From assembly GCA_024234735.1 (NCBI GenBank), contig JACKNV010000014.1, forward strand, positions 5,326 through 69,325: a stretch of DNA of 64,000 bases, read 5' to 3'. Both the position numbers and the translations under genes were made by a program. Origin of the DNA: Pseudomonadales bacterium (GTDB lineage: Bacteria > Pseudomonadota > Gammaproteobacteria > Pseudomonadales > Halieaceae). The notes under the pieces were generated by a model. That model ran no database searches. It saw nothing but the letters and a program-made list of their open reading frames with translations, and had not been told where the DNA came from. Positions 27,218-35,193 of this stretch are shown in pieces; the stretch's first letter is position 1, and every line of letters starts with the position of its first letter.

Positions 27218-27850
27218 TCAGGCCGCGGTGTGCAGGCCGCACTCGCGACCGTCCTGTACCTTGGTGGGATCGAAGTAGTGCTTGCAGGTGGGTAACTGCT
27301 GCTGCGCCATGTAGTCTTCCACCTGTTCTTCGGACCAGTAGAAGATCGGCGCCACCTTGACGATGCCGCGGGCGTCCAGGGAGACGATATCCAGGCTTCT
27401 GCGGTGCTCGGTTTCCTCGCGCCTGATGCCCGTCAGCCAGACCTCGGGGGCAAAGTCCGCCAGCGCCCGCTCGAAGGGCTCCAGCTTTACCTGACGGGTG
27501 AATTCCTGGTGCCGCTGCTCCTCGTCCACGGTGGGAATCCCCCCCATGATGGCGTTGCGGCGCTCGCTGGTCATCAGCGGGGAATAGACGTGGATATCGA
27601 GCTCCAGGTCGCGGATCAGTCGCTCCGCGACCACATAGGTATCGCGCAGGTTATACCCGGTGTCCACCCAGACGGTGGGCACGCTCCGGTCGATGGCGCT
27701 GACCAGGTGCAGCATCACGGCGGCATTGCGCCCCATGCTGGTAGTGGCGATGGTCGGACGCTTGAGCCCCAGCGCCCAACGCACCACGTCCTGCGGACTG
27801 GCGTTGCGCAGGCTGGCGTTCACACTGTCGAGATCCAGATCCAAGGGCAT
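27218..27850 (-). CDS. cysH: phosphoadenosine phosphosulfate reductase
   Basis: CysH reduces PAPS to sulfite with thioredoxin in assimilatory sulfate reduction. The protein has the PP-loop-type N-terminal region (TTSMGRNAAVMLHLV), TVWVDTGYNLRDTY, ITGIRREET-like LTGIRREETEHRR, and ends in ECGLHTAA, carrying the single catalytic Cys of the PAPS-type enzyme. I see no cysteine pairs of the iron-sulfur APS reductases. ATG at 27848-27850 gives 210 residues; a TTG six codons upstream is possible. A TATAAA lies upstream on the same strand near 27885. The divergent neighbour is a flavin oxidoreductase. Confidence 0.88.
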   Translation of the reverse strand: MPLDLDLDSVNASLRNASPQDVVRWALGLKRPTIATTSMGRNAAVMLHLVSAIDRSVPTVWVDTGYNLRDTYVVAERLIRDLELDIHVYSPLMTSERRNAIMGGIPTVDEEQRHQEFTRQVKLEPFERALADFAPEVWLTGIRREETEHRRSLDIVSLDARGIVKVAPIFYWSEEQVEDYMAQQQLPTCKHYFDPTKVQDGRECGLHTAA

Positions 27851-28068
27851 TGCCTTCCGCGGGTTCAACTCAGGAACAGAACTTTATAGAACTGGAAAGG
27901 CCCGTACAAATAACTATGCTTTATATGGATATGCATCCACCCGGCCTCCCGCGGGGCGGATCGGGGTGGAATCCCGGCCCGGTTTAGCCTGCCATCCCGC
28001 CGCGCTTGCCCCTCCGGCGGGCAGCGCAAATACTGGGCGCTGACCACTACCAACCACGGAGCTGCGCA

Positions 28069-29196
28069 ATGCCCAACCCGCTGTGTGAACGACTCGGAAT
28101 CGACTACCCCATTTTTGCCTTCAGCCACTGCCGCGACGTGGTGGTAGCGGTCAGCAAGGCCGGCGGTATCGGCGTGCTGGGGGCGGTGGGGTTTTCCCCC
28201 GAGCAGCTCAGGGAGGAGCTGGACTGGATCGACGCCCACATTGGCGACAAACCCTACGGCGTGGATATCGTGATCCCCCAGAAATACGAGGGCATGGGTG
28301 ACATGAGCGCCGCCGAGCTGGAGGCGCAGCTGTGGAAAATGGTGCCCCGGGAGCATATCGACTTCGCCCAGAAACTGTTGGCGGATGCGGGTGTGCCACC
28401 CTGGCCAGACGGCAGCACCAGCATGGGCCTGATGGGCTGGACCGACACCACCGCCACGCCCCTGCTGGAAGAGGCCCTGACCCGACCGCAGTGCGTCCTG
28501 ATCGCCAATGCGCTGGGCACTCCCCCGGCGGACAAGATCAAACTGGTGCAGGACTCCGGGCGCCTGATCGGTGCCCTGTGCGGCAAGGTCAAGCAGGCTG
28601 TGGCCCACAAGGAGGCAGGGCTCGACTTCGTGGTGGCCCAGGGCGGCGAAGGCGGCGGCCACACCGGCAGCGTCGGCTCCATCGTGCTGTGGCCGCAGAT
28701 CGTCGACGCCATCGGCGACCTGCCCATGCTCGCGGCCGGGGGCATCGGCGACGGCCGCCAGATCGCGGCGGCGCTGGCCATGGGCGCGGCCGGGGTGTGG
28801 ACGGGCTCCCTGTGGCTGACGGTGGAGGAGGCCCACACCCAGCCGGCCCAGAAGGCGTCGCTGCTCAACGCCAGCAGCGAGGACACGGTGATCTCCCGCT
28901 CCTGGACGGGCAAGACCTGCCGCATGCTGCGCAACGACTGGACCGAGGCCTGGGCGCGGCCCGACACCCCCGAGCCGCTGGGCATGCCGCTGCAGGGCAT
29001 GGTGAGCTCGGACGGCATGCGCCGCACGGCGACCTATGCCGGGGTGGGCGACTGCCAGAAGGTGGCCTTCAATCCCTGTGGCCAGGTGATTGGCCAGCTC
29101 AACGAGGTGCAGTCCTGCCGCCAGGTGATCTACCGGCTGCTGGAGGAGTACGTGGATGCGGTGGGCAAGGCGGGGAGCATGCTGCCGGAGGTGTGA
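28069..29196 (+). CDS. NAD(P)H-dependent flavin oxidoreductase (nitronate monooxygenase family)
   Basis: A 375-residue TIM-barrel FMN protein of the nitronate monooxygenase/2-nitropropane dioxygenase family. The phosphate-binding motifs GGEGGGHTGSVGS (about 199-211) and LAAGGIGDGRQIAAALAMGA (about 222-242) are clear, and the N-terminus reads CERLGIDYPIFAFSHCRDVV. The true substrate is unknown; related enzymes act on nitronates or quinones. ATG at 28069 has GGAG upstream and fits better than the longer frame. A rightward TACTGGGC element near 27998-28005 could be the promoter. Confidence 0.85.
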   Translation: MPNPLCERLGIDYPIFAFSHCRDVVVAVSKAGGIGVLGAVGFSPEQLREELDWIDAHIGDKPYGVDIVIPQKYEGMGDMSAAELEAQLWKMVPREHIDFAQKLLADAGVPPWPDGSTSMGLMGWTDTTATPLLEEALTRPQCVLIANALGTPPADKIKLVQDSGRLIGALCGKVKQAVAHKEAGLDFVVAQGGEGGGHTGSVGSIVLWPQIVDAIGDLPMLAAGGIGDGRQIAAALAMGAAGVWTGSLWLTVEEAHTQPAQKASLLNASSEDTVISRSWTGKTCRMLRNDWTEAWARPDTPEPLGMPLQGMVSSDGMRRTATYAGVGDCQKVAFNPCGQVIGQLNEVQSCRQVIYRLLEEYVDAVGKAGSMLPEV

Positions 29197-29220
29197 GTTT
29201 CCAGCCGCCCTCCCCAGGAG

Positions 29221-29243
29221 CAAGGCCCTGCGAAAGGGCCTTG
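29221..29243. terminator. bidirectional hairpin between convergent genes
   Basis: A perfect 9-bp stem (29221-29229 with 29235-29243, CAAGGCCCT/AGGGCCTTG) with the loop GCGAA lies midway between the flavin oxidoreductase and parA stops. No T-tract follows on either side, so strength as a terminator is uncertain. Confidence 0.5.
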
Positions 29244-29298
29244 GTACCGGTCGCGCCCCCGGAGCGAGCTGGACTGCTGACTCTGGCTCGGTAAGAGC

Positions 29299-30099
29299 CT
29301 AGGCTGCGGCCTTGGCCCTGGTCTTCTCCAGCTCGGCGTGCAGGTCCAGGAACTGGCCGGTGAGCTTGTGGCTGGGGGCCATGTCGATCAGCGGGCGGTG
29401 CTCGCGATGGGACTCCTTCATCTTCACCGACGTGGTGAGGTAGGTGTTGAACACCGGGTAGCCTTCTTCCTCCAGCTCCGCCACCAGTTCCCCCGGCAGC
29501 CGCGCCTGGGAATTGAACTGGTTGATGACGATGCCCTCCACCACCAGCTCCGGGTTGTGGTCCTCCTGGAGCTCGCCGAGGTTGTCCATCAGCGAGTACA
29601 GGCTCTGGCGGGCAAAACTGTCGCAGTCGAAGGGCACCAGCACCGAATCCGCGGCGATCAGCGCCGACTTGGAGAAGAAATTGAAGTTCGGTGGGGTATC
29701 GATGTAGATGCGGTCGTACTCGCCCTCCAGTTTGTCGAGGGCATCGCGCAGCTTGTAGATCTTGTATCGGCTCTCCAGCTCCTTTTCCAGCACTGCCAGC
29801 GCCGGGCTGGAGGGCATCAGGAACAGGTTCTCGTAGGGGGTTTCCCAGACGAAGGAGTCGGGGTTCTTGCTCATGCGGCGCGAGCCCACGGTCTGCTTGA
29901 ACAGGCCGGCGACCCCCTGGGCCTCGGCGGGAAAGGCTTCGGCGTCGATCTCACCCACCAGGTAGTGGGTGGTATTGCCCTGCACGTCCAGGTCGATGAC
30001 CAGGGTGCGATAGCCCATGGCCGCCCCGATGGCCGCCAGGTTACAGGTGATACTGGTCTTGCCGACCCCGCCTTTCTGGTTGAATACAACGCGTTTCAT
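29299..30099 (-). CDS. ParA/Soj-family ATPase without a neighbouring ParB
   Basis: A 266-residue deviant-Walker-A ATPase: KGGVGKTS at about 9-16 with the signature lysine, LVIDLDVQGNTT near 33-44 (A'), YIDTPPNFNF near 133 (Walker B) and VINQFNSQAR. Proteins of this family position chromosomes, plasmids or membrane complexes. No parB, partition site or replication gene is nearby, so it is probably an orphan that places some other cargo, not a plasmid partition protein. ATG is at 30097-30099; the RBS is weak. A palindromic repeat region lies upstream. Confidence 0.85.
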   Translation of the reverse strand: MKRVVFNQKGGVGKTSITCNLAAIGAAMGYRTLVIDLDVQGNTTHYLVGEIDAEAFPAEAQGVAGLFKQTVGSRRMSKNPDSFVWETPYENLFLMPSSPALAVLEKELESRYKIYKLRDALDKLEGEYDRIYIDTPPNFNFFSKSALIAADSVLVPFDCDSFARQSLYSLMDNLGELQEDHNPELVVEGIVINQFNSQARLPGELVAELEEEGYPVFNTYLTTSVKMKESHREHRPLIDMAPSHKLTGQFLDLHAELEKTRAKAAA

Positions 30100-30246
30100 G
30101 CTTGAGGACCCACCGTGGAAGAGACTTTTTCGATGGCTTCACAGTGTAATCAATGGCGCTGGGCAATGTAAGCGTCGCGGCGGATTCAGGGCTGATTTTT
30201 TTGGCCGTGGATGCGGTTTGGTGATGATCCCCTGGTCGCGACCCAC

Positions 30247-30301
30247 GCTGGGGGTGCCCCCGCTCGGTTGATGCCCCACGCCCTCGGGGAGCACCCCCAG
30301 C
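30247..30301 (+). repeat. palindromic repeat, 25-bp-core family, copy 1
   Basis: Arms 30247-30261 and 30287-30301 (GCTGGGGGTGC against GCACCCCCAGC) pair at 14 of 15 positions. The 25-base core, 30262-30286, starts GCTCGGTTGATGCCCC and is identical, in reverse complement, to the core of copy 2. Confidence 0.8.
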
Positions 30302-30386
30302 GCGCGCCGCTGCATTCGGGAAGGACATTCCCATTGTGGGCGTGTGTCAGCTTAGAATTCTGTATGGGAATGGCGCAACGCCTGCT

Positions 30387-30459
30387 GGCCTATTGCGCCG
30401 GGATACCCTCCGAGGGCGTGGGGCATCAACCGAGCGAGGGTATCCCGGCGCAATAGGCC
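30387..30459 (-). repeat. palindromic repeat, 25-bp-core family, copy 2 (opposite orientation)
   Basis: Perfect 24-bp arms, 30387-30410 and 30436-30459 (starting GGCCTATTGCGCCGGG), unrelated to the arms of copy 1, enclose the 25-base core 30411-30435, an exact reverse complement of copy 1's core. Confidence 0.82.
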
Positions 30460-30506
30460 TGACGCCGGCTGTGGCGCCAGCCGCCAGCAGCCCGACCCGA
30501 ATGACC

Positions 30507-31139
30507 TCAGTCTTTGACTTCGATGAGGTGAATCTCGAACACCAGCGCGGTGTTGGGCGGGATGACGTTGCCGGCTCCCTGCTCGCCATAGGCCAGTTGC
30601 GGCGGGCAGGCGATGCGCCACTTGTCGCCGACCGACATCATCTGCAGGGCCTCGGTCCAGCCGGGAATGACCTCGTGCACCCCGAACTCGGCGGGCTCGC
30701 CGCGCTCCACCGAGCTGTCGAACACCGTGCCGTCCACCAGGGTGCCGTGGTAGTGGGTAACCACGGTGGAGCGGGGCCCGGGGCTGGTGCCGTCGCCGGC
30801 CTCCAGCACCTCGTACTGCAGCCCGCTATCGGTCACCGATACGCCCTCGCGGGCGGCATTGGCTTCCAGGAAGACAGTGGCCAGTTCCTCCCGCTTGCCC
30901 GCCAGTTCGGCCTCGCGAGCCTGTTTTTTCTCCTGCACCACCCGGTAGGCGGCATTGATCTGGCCGTCGTCGATGGCCGCCTGCTGGTGCTGGTACCAGT
31001 GCTGGATGCCGGCCAGCGCCGCCTCCAGATCCAGGCCGTCGAAGCTGTTGCGGCGCAATTGCTCGCCGAACTGCAGGCCGAAGCCGTAGCTGGCTTTCTG
31101 TTCATCGGTGGTCAGTTCCACTTCAGGGCGTAAAGTCAT
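30507..31139 (-). CDS. fklB: FKBP-type peptidyl-prolyl isomerase, FklB-like
   Basis: A 210-residue cytoplasmic prolyl isomerase and chaperone. It has the N-terminal helical dimerisation domain of the Mip/FkpA/FklB group (KASYGFGLQFGEQLRRN) and a C-terminal FKBP domain (about 110-208) with VVTHYHGTLVDGTVFDSS, VIPGWTEALQMMSVGDKW and IPPNTALVFEIHLI. There is no signal peptide, so FklB is a better name than FkpA. ATG at 31137-31139 has GCGGAA about seven bases upstream; another ATG two codons earlier is possible. Confidence 0.88.
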   Translation of the reverse strand: MTLRPEVELTTDEQKASYGFGLQFGEQLRRNSFDGLDLEAALAGIQHWYQHQQAAIDDGQINAAYRVVQEKKQAREAELAGKREELATVFLEANAAREGVSVTDSGLQYEVLEAGDGTSPGPRSTVVTHYHGTLVDGTVFDSSVERGEPAEFGVHEVIPGWTEALQMMSVGDKWRIACPPQLAYGEQGAGNVIPPNTALVFEIHLIEVKD

Positions 31140-31223
31140 GGTCATTTCCGCTATGCTGGTCCAAGAGGCCGCGTACCTTAACACACACGGGCGCCCGGCG
31201 GTGCGGGTGGGGTAGATTCAGCC

Positions 31224-31811
31224 ATGGCTGCAGCAATTGACGATATCCACGAGTTCTGGTTCGGGCCGCTGGATGCCGCGGGCCTGGCCGCCCCGGCGCA
31301 GCAAAAACTGTGGTTTGGCGCCAACGAGGAGGTGGATGCAGCCCTGCACCAGCGCTTCGGGCCGCTGGTGGAGCGCGCCCTGGCGGGGGAATTACAACAC
31401 TGGTCGGAGGACGACCGCGGCCTGGTCGCCCTGGTGCTGCTGCTGGACCAGTTCACCCGCAATATCTTTCGCGGCACGGCCCGGGCCTTCGCCGGTGACC
31501 CCCGCGCGCTGGCGCTGGCCCGCGCAGCGATCGCCGGCCAGCGCCACCTGCGCCTGCCGGCGGTGCACCGGGTATTCCTGTACCTGCCGCTGGAGCATAG
31601 CGAGGACCTCGCAACCCAGGACCAGTGCCTGCGCCTGTTCACCGCACTGGAGCACAGTGCCGGCGAGGCGGTGGCCGGTTTCCGCCGCTACGCCGAGGCG
31701 CATCGCGAGGTGATCGCCCGCTTCGGCCGCTTCCCGCACCGCAATGCCATCCTGGGGCGGGAGTCGACTGTGGAGGAACTCGAACACCTGGCCCGCCATG
31801 GTGGGTTCTAG
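31224..31811 (+). CDS. DUF924 family protein
   Basis: A 195-residue helical protein of the DUF924 family. Diagnostic pieces are HEFWFGPLD near 9-17, KLWFGANEEVD, LLLDQFTRNIFRGT near 72-85, EDLATQDQCL and GRFPHRNAILGRES near 170-183. The fold is TPR-like; the molecular function is not established. ATG at 31224 fits the conserved start and no upstream alternative is better. Convergent with the NUDIX gene across a palindromic repeat. Confidence 0.85.
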   Translation: MAAAIDDIHEFWFGPLDAAGLAAPAQQKLWFGANEEVDAALHQRFGPLVERALAGELQHWSEDDRGLVALVLLLDQFTRNIFRGTARAFAGDPRALALARAAIAGQRHLRLPAVHRVFLYLPLEHSEDLATQDQCLRLFTALEHSAGEAVAGFRRYAEAHREVIARFGRFPHRNAILGRESTVEELEHLARHGGF

Positions 31812-31848
31812 ACGCGACGGCATTTACTCAGGCCGAATACATGCATGC

Positions 31849-31960
31849 AGGCGCCGAAGCGGTAAGGCCTAACGGGACCGTAGAGCGCATGGATGCGCGA
31901 TACGAGCCTACATGGATGTATTCACGGCGAGTCCCGTTAGGCCTTAGCGGTCCGGCGCCG
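31849..31960 (+). repeat. palindromic repeat, 52-bp-core family, copy A
   Basis: Arms 31849-31878 and 31931-31960 pair at all but about four positions and end inward in GGGAC/GTCCC. The 52-base core (31879-31930) starts CGTAGAGCGCATGGATGCGC and ends TTCACGGCGA. It has two internal hairpins, GCGCAT-GG-ATGCGC and TACAT-GG-ATGTA, both with CATGGATG at the tip. Copies B and C are at 36236-36331 and 36380-36493. This copy lies between convergent DUF924 and NUDIX genes. Confidence 0.85.
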
Positions 31961-31983
31961 GTCTTCACGATTGACAGGAACCA

Positions 31984-32583
31984 TTAGGTGTCAGCGGACC
32001 CACCGCCTGTCTGGGACACCGCCCGCAAGGTATAGCGCTGCTCGCTCATCTCCGCCTGCCACACCCCGAAACAGCCGCTTTCCAGGTCGTCGTAGGCGCG
32101 CTGGATCGAGTCGTTGACCTGTGGGTAGGCTACCTGCTCCCAGGGGCACTCGTCGCGCGAGAAAAAGCCGCAGGCCAGCGATTCCGGCCCGGGAGCGCAA
32201 TGTGCGCTGTCGACGTGAGCGCGAAAGCCCACATACACCTGGTTGATAAACGTGATGGTGCCGGTCATGTACAACTGCAGGCGCTCGGGCGGCAGCTGCA
32301 CCCCCGCCTCCTCGTACAGTTCCCGGGCGGCGCCCGCCGCCAGGGTTTCTCCGCCTTCGAGGTAACCGCCGGGAATGGCCCACAGACTGCGCTGGGGCGG
32401 CAGGGCGCGCTGCACCCACAGCAGGCGCCGGCCGCAGGCGACAAAGCAGGTGACCACCACCAGCGGGTGGTCATAGCGCGGCTGCTGGCAGCGGGGGCAA
32501 TACCCGTGCTTGCGCTGCTCGCCCGCCACCGTGTGTGGTTGCAGCGCGGCGCCGCACTCGCGGCAATATCTGAAAGCGACCAC
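31984..32583 (-). CDS. zinc-ribbon NUDIX hydrolase
   Basis: A 199-residue NUDIX pyrophosphohydrolase. A CxxC zinc ribbon (YCRECGAAL and YCPRCQQPRY, first 35 residues) precedes the NUDIX box GGYLEGGETLAAGAARELYE with EEAG following, matching Gx5Ex7REUxEExGU. This layout resembles the C-terminal two thirds of NudC, but the NudC specificity segment is not evident, so the substrate (NADH, ADP-ribose or other nucleotide) is open. The start is GTG at 32581-32583 with a G-rich RBS. Divergent from cinA. Confidence 0.85.
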   Translation of the reverse strand: MVAFRYCRECGAALQPHTVAGEQRKHGYCPRCQQPRYDHPLVVVTCFVACGRRLLWVQRALPPQRSLWAIPGGYLEGGETLAAGAARELYEEAGVQLPPERLQLYMTGTITFINQVYVGFRAHVDSAHCAPGPESLACGFFSRDECPWEQVAYPQVNDSIQRAYDDLESGCFGVWQAEMSEQRYTLRAVSQTGGGSADT

Positions 32584-32695
32584 TCTACCCCCTGTCCCGG
32601 CTCCTGCGAGTCTAGCGCACTTTGCCCCGGGCCGGACAATGCGGCTATGCTTGCAAGCCACCGCACACGGGAGCGGGCCACCAACCGGGGAAACC

Positions 32696-33979
32696 ATGGG
32701 CGCAACCGAATTCAAAGTACAACTGCTGCTGACCGGCAACGAGATCATGAGCGGCGATACGGTGGACTCCAATTCCGCCCTGATCGCCCGCCGCCTGGCG
32801 GAGCTGGATATCGGCGTATACCGCAAGGTCACGGTCGGGGACGACCGGGACCTGCTCGCGCGGGAGCTGAGTTCCATGGCGGAACAGGCCGACCTGCTCA
32901 TCGTCAACGGCGGCCTGGGCCCGACGATCGACGACCTCACCGCCGAGGTGCTGGCCCAGGTGACCGGGGTCGGTGTCGCCGAGCACCCCGAGGCGGTAGC
33001 CCATCTGCAACAGTGGTGCGCCGGGCGCCGGCTGGCGCTGAATGCGGCCAATATGAAGCAGGCCCTGCTGCCGGTCGGGGCGGACATCATCGCCAACACC
33101 ATCGGCAGCGCGGTCGGCTTCGAACTGCAGGTGGGCAAGTGCCGGGTCATTTGCACCCCCGGGGTGCCCGGCGAGCTGGCGGCCATGCTCGACCTCATTG
33201 TCGCCGACCTGGCACGGCGCCTGCAGCGACCGGCCCAGCGCAGCATACTGCGGCTGCAGACCTTCGGCCTGGGGGAGTCCAGCGCCCAGCAGATGATCAG
33301 CGACGCCATTCCCGACTGGCCCCCGGAGGTGGAGCTGGGCTTTCGCGCCGGGGCCCCACAGCTGGAGATCAAGCTGAGCGTCAGCAACAGCGCCGCCCTG
33401 GCCGCCCGCCAGCACTGCCGGGAGCGCCTGGAACAACTGTTCGGCGATCACATCATCGGCGAGGGCGACTGCCTGCTGGCCGAGCGTGTGCTGCAACTGC
33501 TGCGCGAACGCGGCGCCACCCTCACCACCGCCGAGTCCTGTACCGGCGGCCTGATCGCCTCCATGCTGACCCGCATTCCCGGCTCTTCAGAGGCGTTTCA
33601 CGCCGGCTTCGTCACCTATGCCAATGCCGTCAAGCACTCGGTGCTGGGGGTGGACGAGGCGGTGCTGGCCAGCGACGGCGCGGTGAGCGAGCCGGTGGTG
33701 CGGCAGATGGCCCTGGGCGCCCTGCAGCGAGCGGGGGCGGATTACGCCATCGCCGTGTCGGGCATCGCCGGCCCCGACGGCGGCACCCCGGACAAGCCGG
33801 TGGGCACGGTGTGGCTGGCCTGGGGCAGCCGCGACGACCTGCGCAGCCTGTGCCTGCGCTGGCCGGTGGAGCGCACCCTGTTCCAGACCATGGTGGCCGC
33901 CGCCGGCCTGGACATGATCCGCCGCCTGCTGCTGGGCCTGGACTCGGAACCGCGCTACTTCAGCCAGCGGCGGGTTTAG
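32696..33979 (+). CDS. cinA: CinA-family protein (MoCF domain plus NMN deamidase domain)
   Basis: A 427-residue protein with an N-terminal molybdopterin-binding-like domain (about 7-170: LLTGNEIMSGDTVDSNS, VNGGLGPTIDDLT, CTPGVPGEL), which in relatives has ADP-ribose pyrophosphatase activity, and a C-terminal PncC domain (about 262-420: TTAESCTGGLIASMLT, GFVTYANAVK, SGIAGPDGGTPDKPVGTVW) that deamidates nicotinamide mononucleotide. It serves pyridine-nucleotide salvage. ATG at 32696 has GGGGA six bases upstream and the family start. Divergent from a NUDIX hydrolase, possibly in the same metabolism. Confidence 0.92.
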   Translation: MGATEFKVQLLLTGNEIMSGDTVDSNSALIARRLAELDIGVYRKVTVGDDRDLLARELSSMAEQADLLIVNGGLGPTIDDLTAEVLAQVTGVGVAEHPEAVAHLQQWCAGRRLALNAANMKQALLPVGADIIANTIGSAVGFELQVGKCRVICTPGVPGELAAMLDLIVADLARRLQRPAQRSILRLQTFGLGESSAQQMISDAIPDWPPEVELGFRAGAPQLEIKLSVSNSAALAARQHCRERLEQLFGDHIIGEGDCLLAERVLQLLRERGATLTTAESCTGGLIASMLTRIPGSSEAFHAGFVTYANAVKHSVLGVDEAVLASDGAVSEPVVRQMALGALQRAGADYAIAVSGIAGPDGGTPDKPVGTVWLAWGSRDDLRSLCLRWPVERTLFQTMVAAAGLDMIRRLLLGLDSEPRYFSQRRV

Positions 33980-33989
33980 CGGGTATACA

Positions 33990-34006
33990 GGCCTCGGGGA
34001 GAGGCC
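33990..34006. terminator. short hairpin between convergent cinA and lipocalin-like gene
   Basis: A 6-bp stem GGCCTC/GAGGCC (33990-33995 with 34001-34006) with loop GGGGA, ten bases past the cinA stop. No T-tract follows. Confidence 0.35.
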
Positions 34007-34038
34007 CTGGCTGGCGGGTTCGGGCGGGAGTATCGCGC

Positions 34039-34512
34039 TCAGCTATCCTCGATAACGACCCCATCCTGGGTGGCGTCCACCCGGTGCCAGACCAGGGAGT
34101 GAAAGCGGGTGACGCCGCCGACCTCGTCCTTGCCGCTGAGCACCAGGGTGTGGCCGTCCAGCTCGGCGTGGCGCAACTGCTCGCTGCCCGGGAAGTTCGG
34201 GTTGAGGCTCTGGGTGACGTAGTGCACCACGTCGCCGTCTACCACCCGGTAGCGGCCGGCGTAGTGGAAGTAGGAAGAGAACGCCGCCGCCTTGAGCGCA
34301 TCGGGCAACTTGCGGTAACCCACATCCTCCGGCAGGCGCTCCCTGTCCGGGATGCAGATGGAGGCGCTCATCCAACCGTCGGTGCTGTACAGCAGCAGGC
34401 CCTGCGGCTCCTCGCCGTAGGGGAAACTCATATCGTCGCGGTCGGCGTAGCCGATGGTCCAGGATTCCAGTTCCCAGGTACCGACGAGATCATCCTTGCT
34501 GATAGTGGGCAT
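34039..34512 (-). CDS. lipocalin-like domain protein
   Basis: A 157-residue protein matching the lipocalin-like (Lipocalin_5) family: KDDLVGTWELESWTI at 6-20, GLLLYSTDGWMSASI, YFHYAGRYRV and LDGHTLVLSGKD. It has no signal peptide. Members are found beside detoxification or polyketide genes but have no general function. ATG at 34510-34512 is preceded by AGGGAGA. It is the last gene of a leftward group with pdxH 14 bp upstream. Confidence 0.8.
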   Translation of the reverse strand: MPTISKDDLVGTWELESWTIGYADRDDMSFPYGEEPQGLLLYSTDGWMSASICIPDRERLPEDVGYRKLPDALKAAAFSSYFHYAGRYRVVDGDVVHYVTQSLNPNFPGSEQLRHAELDGHTLVLSGKDEVGGVTRFHSLVWHRVDATQDGVVIEDS

Positions 34513-34526
34513 TCAATTCTCCCTTG

Positions 34527-35171
34527 TCATGGCTGAAGCTGCTCGATTGTCCAGTTGTCATTCCCCTGCAGGGTGTAGAGGAAGCGGTCGTGCAGGCGGT
34601 GCTCCCCACCCTGCCAGAACTCGATACAGCGGGGCAATACCCGGTAACCCCCCCAGAAATCCGGCATGGGGATTTCGCCCTTGCCGAACTTCTCGCGCAG
34701 CACCCTCACCTGCTTTTCCAGCAGCGCCCGGGCCGATATGGGGCGACTCTGGCGCGAGGCCCAGGCGGCGATCTGGCTCTCCCGCGGCCGGGTGAGAAAG
34801 TAACTGGCCGATTCCGCTACCGACATTTTCTCCACCCGGCCACCGACGATCACCTGCCGGTCCAGTTCGTTCCAGGGAAACAGCAGCGACACCTGCGGGT
34901 TGTGGGCCATGGCCTCGGCCTTGGCGCTGCCATAGTTGGTGTAGAACACGAAGCCGCCGTGGGACAGCCCCTTGAGCAGCACGATACGCTGCCAGGGCAA
35001 CCCCCGGCCGTCGACCGTGGCCAGCACCATGGCGGTAGGATCCTTGAGGCCGGCGTTCACCGCCTGCTCCAGCCAGGCCTCGAACTGGGCGATGGGCGAG
35101 GCGGCCAGCATGTCCCGGCTCAGCCCGCCGGCGACATACTCGCGGCGAAAGCTCTCGTACTGTGCACTCAT
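34527..35171 (-). CDS. pdxH: pyridoxamine 5'-phosphate oxidase
   Basis: PdxH oxidises pyridoxine or pyridoxamine phosphate to pyridoxal phosphate with FMN and oxygen. The 214 residues include PTAMVLATVDGRGLPWQRIV near 40-60, GGFVFYTNYGSAKAEAMAHNP (FMN binding), RQVIVGGRVEKMS, SRQSRPIS and the C-terminal GGYRVLPRCIEFWQGGEHRLHDR-type signature (RLHDRFLY). ATG is at 35169-35171. It sits between a DUF4136 lipoprotein gene and a lipocalin-like gene, all leftward. Confidence 0.95.
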   Translation of the reverse strand: MSAQYESFRREYVAGGLSRDMLAASPIAQFEAWLEQAVNAGLKDPTAMVLATVDGRGLPWQRIVLLKGLSHGGFVFYTNYGSAKAEAMAHNPQVSLLFPWNELDRQVIVGGRVEKMSVAESASYFLTRPRESQIAAWASRQSRPISARALLEKQVRVLREKFGKGEIPMPDFWGGYRVLPRCIEFWQGGEHRLHDRFLYTLQGNDNWTIEQLQP

Positions 35172-35193
35172 GCCCGCGCCCGATCTGTGCCGC

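Larger units (their letters stand above)
30100..30506. other. gene-free interval upstream of parA-like gene with two palindromic repeats
   Basis: A 407-bp stretch between fklB and the parA-like gene, both leftward. It holds two copies of a 25-bp-core repeat (30247-30301 and 30387-30459) and a 9-bp inverted repeat CATTCCCAT/ATGGGAATG (30326-30334 and 30364-30372) between them. I see no convincing gene; frames across it are just translations of the repeats. Confidence 0.6.

Noticed and set aside
29299..30099. Plasmid or integrated-element partition locus
   Set aside because: There is no parB, parS-like iterons, rep gene or integrase, and the surroundings are chromosomal housekeeping genes.
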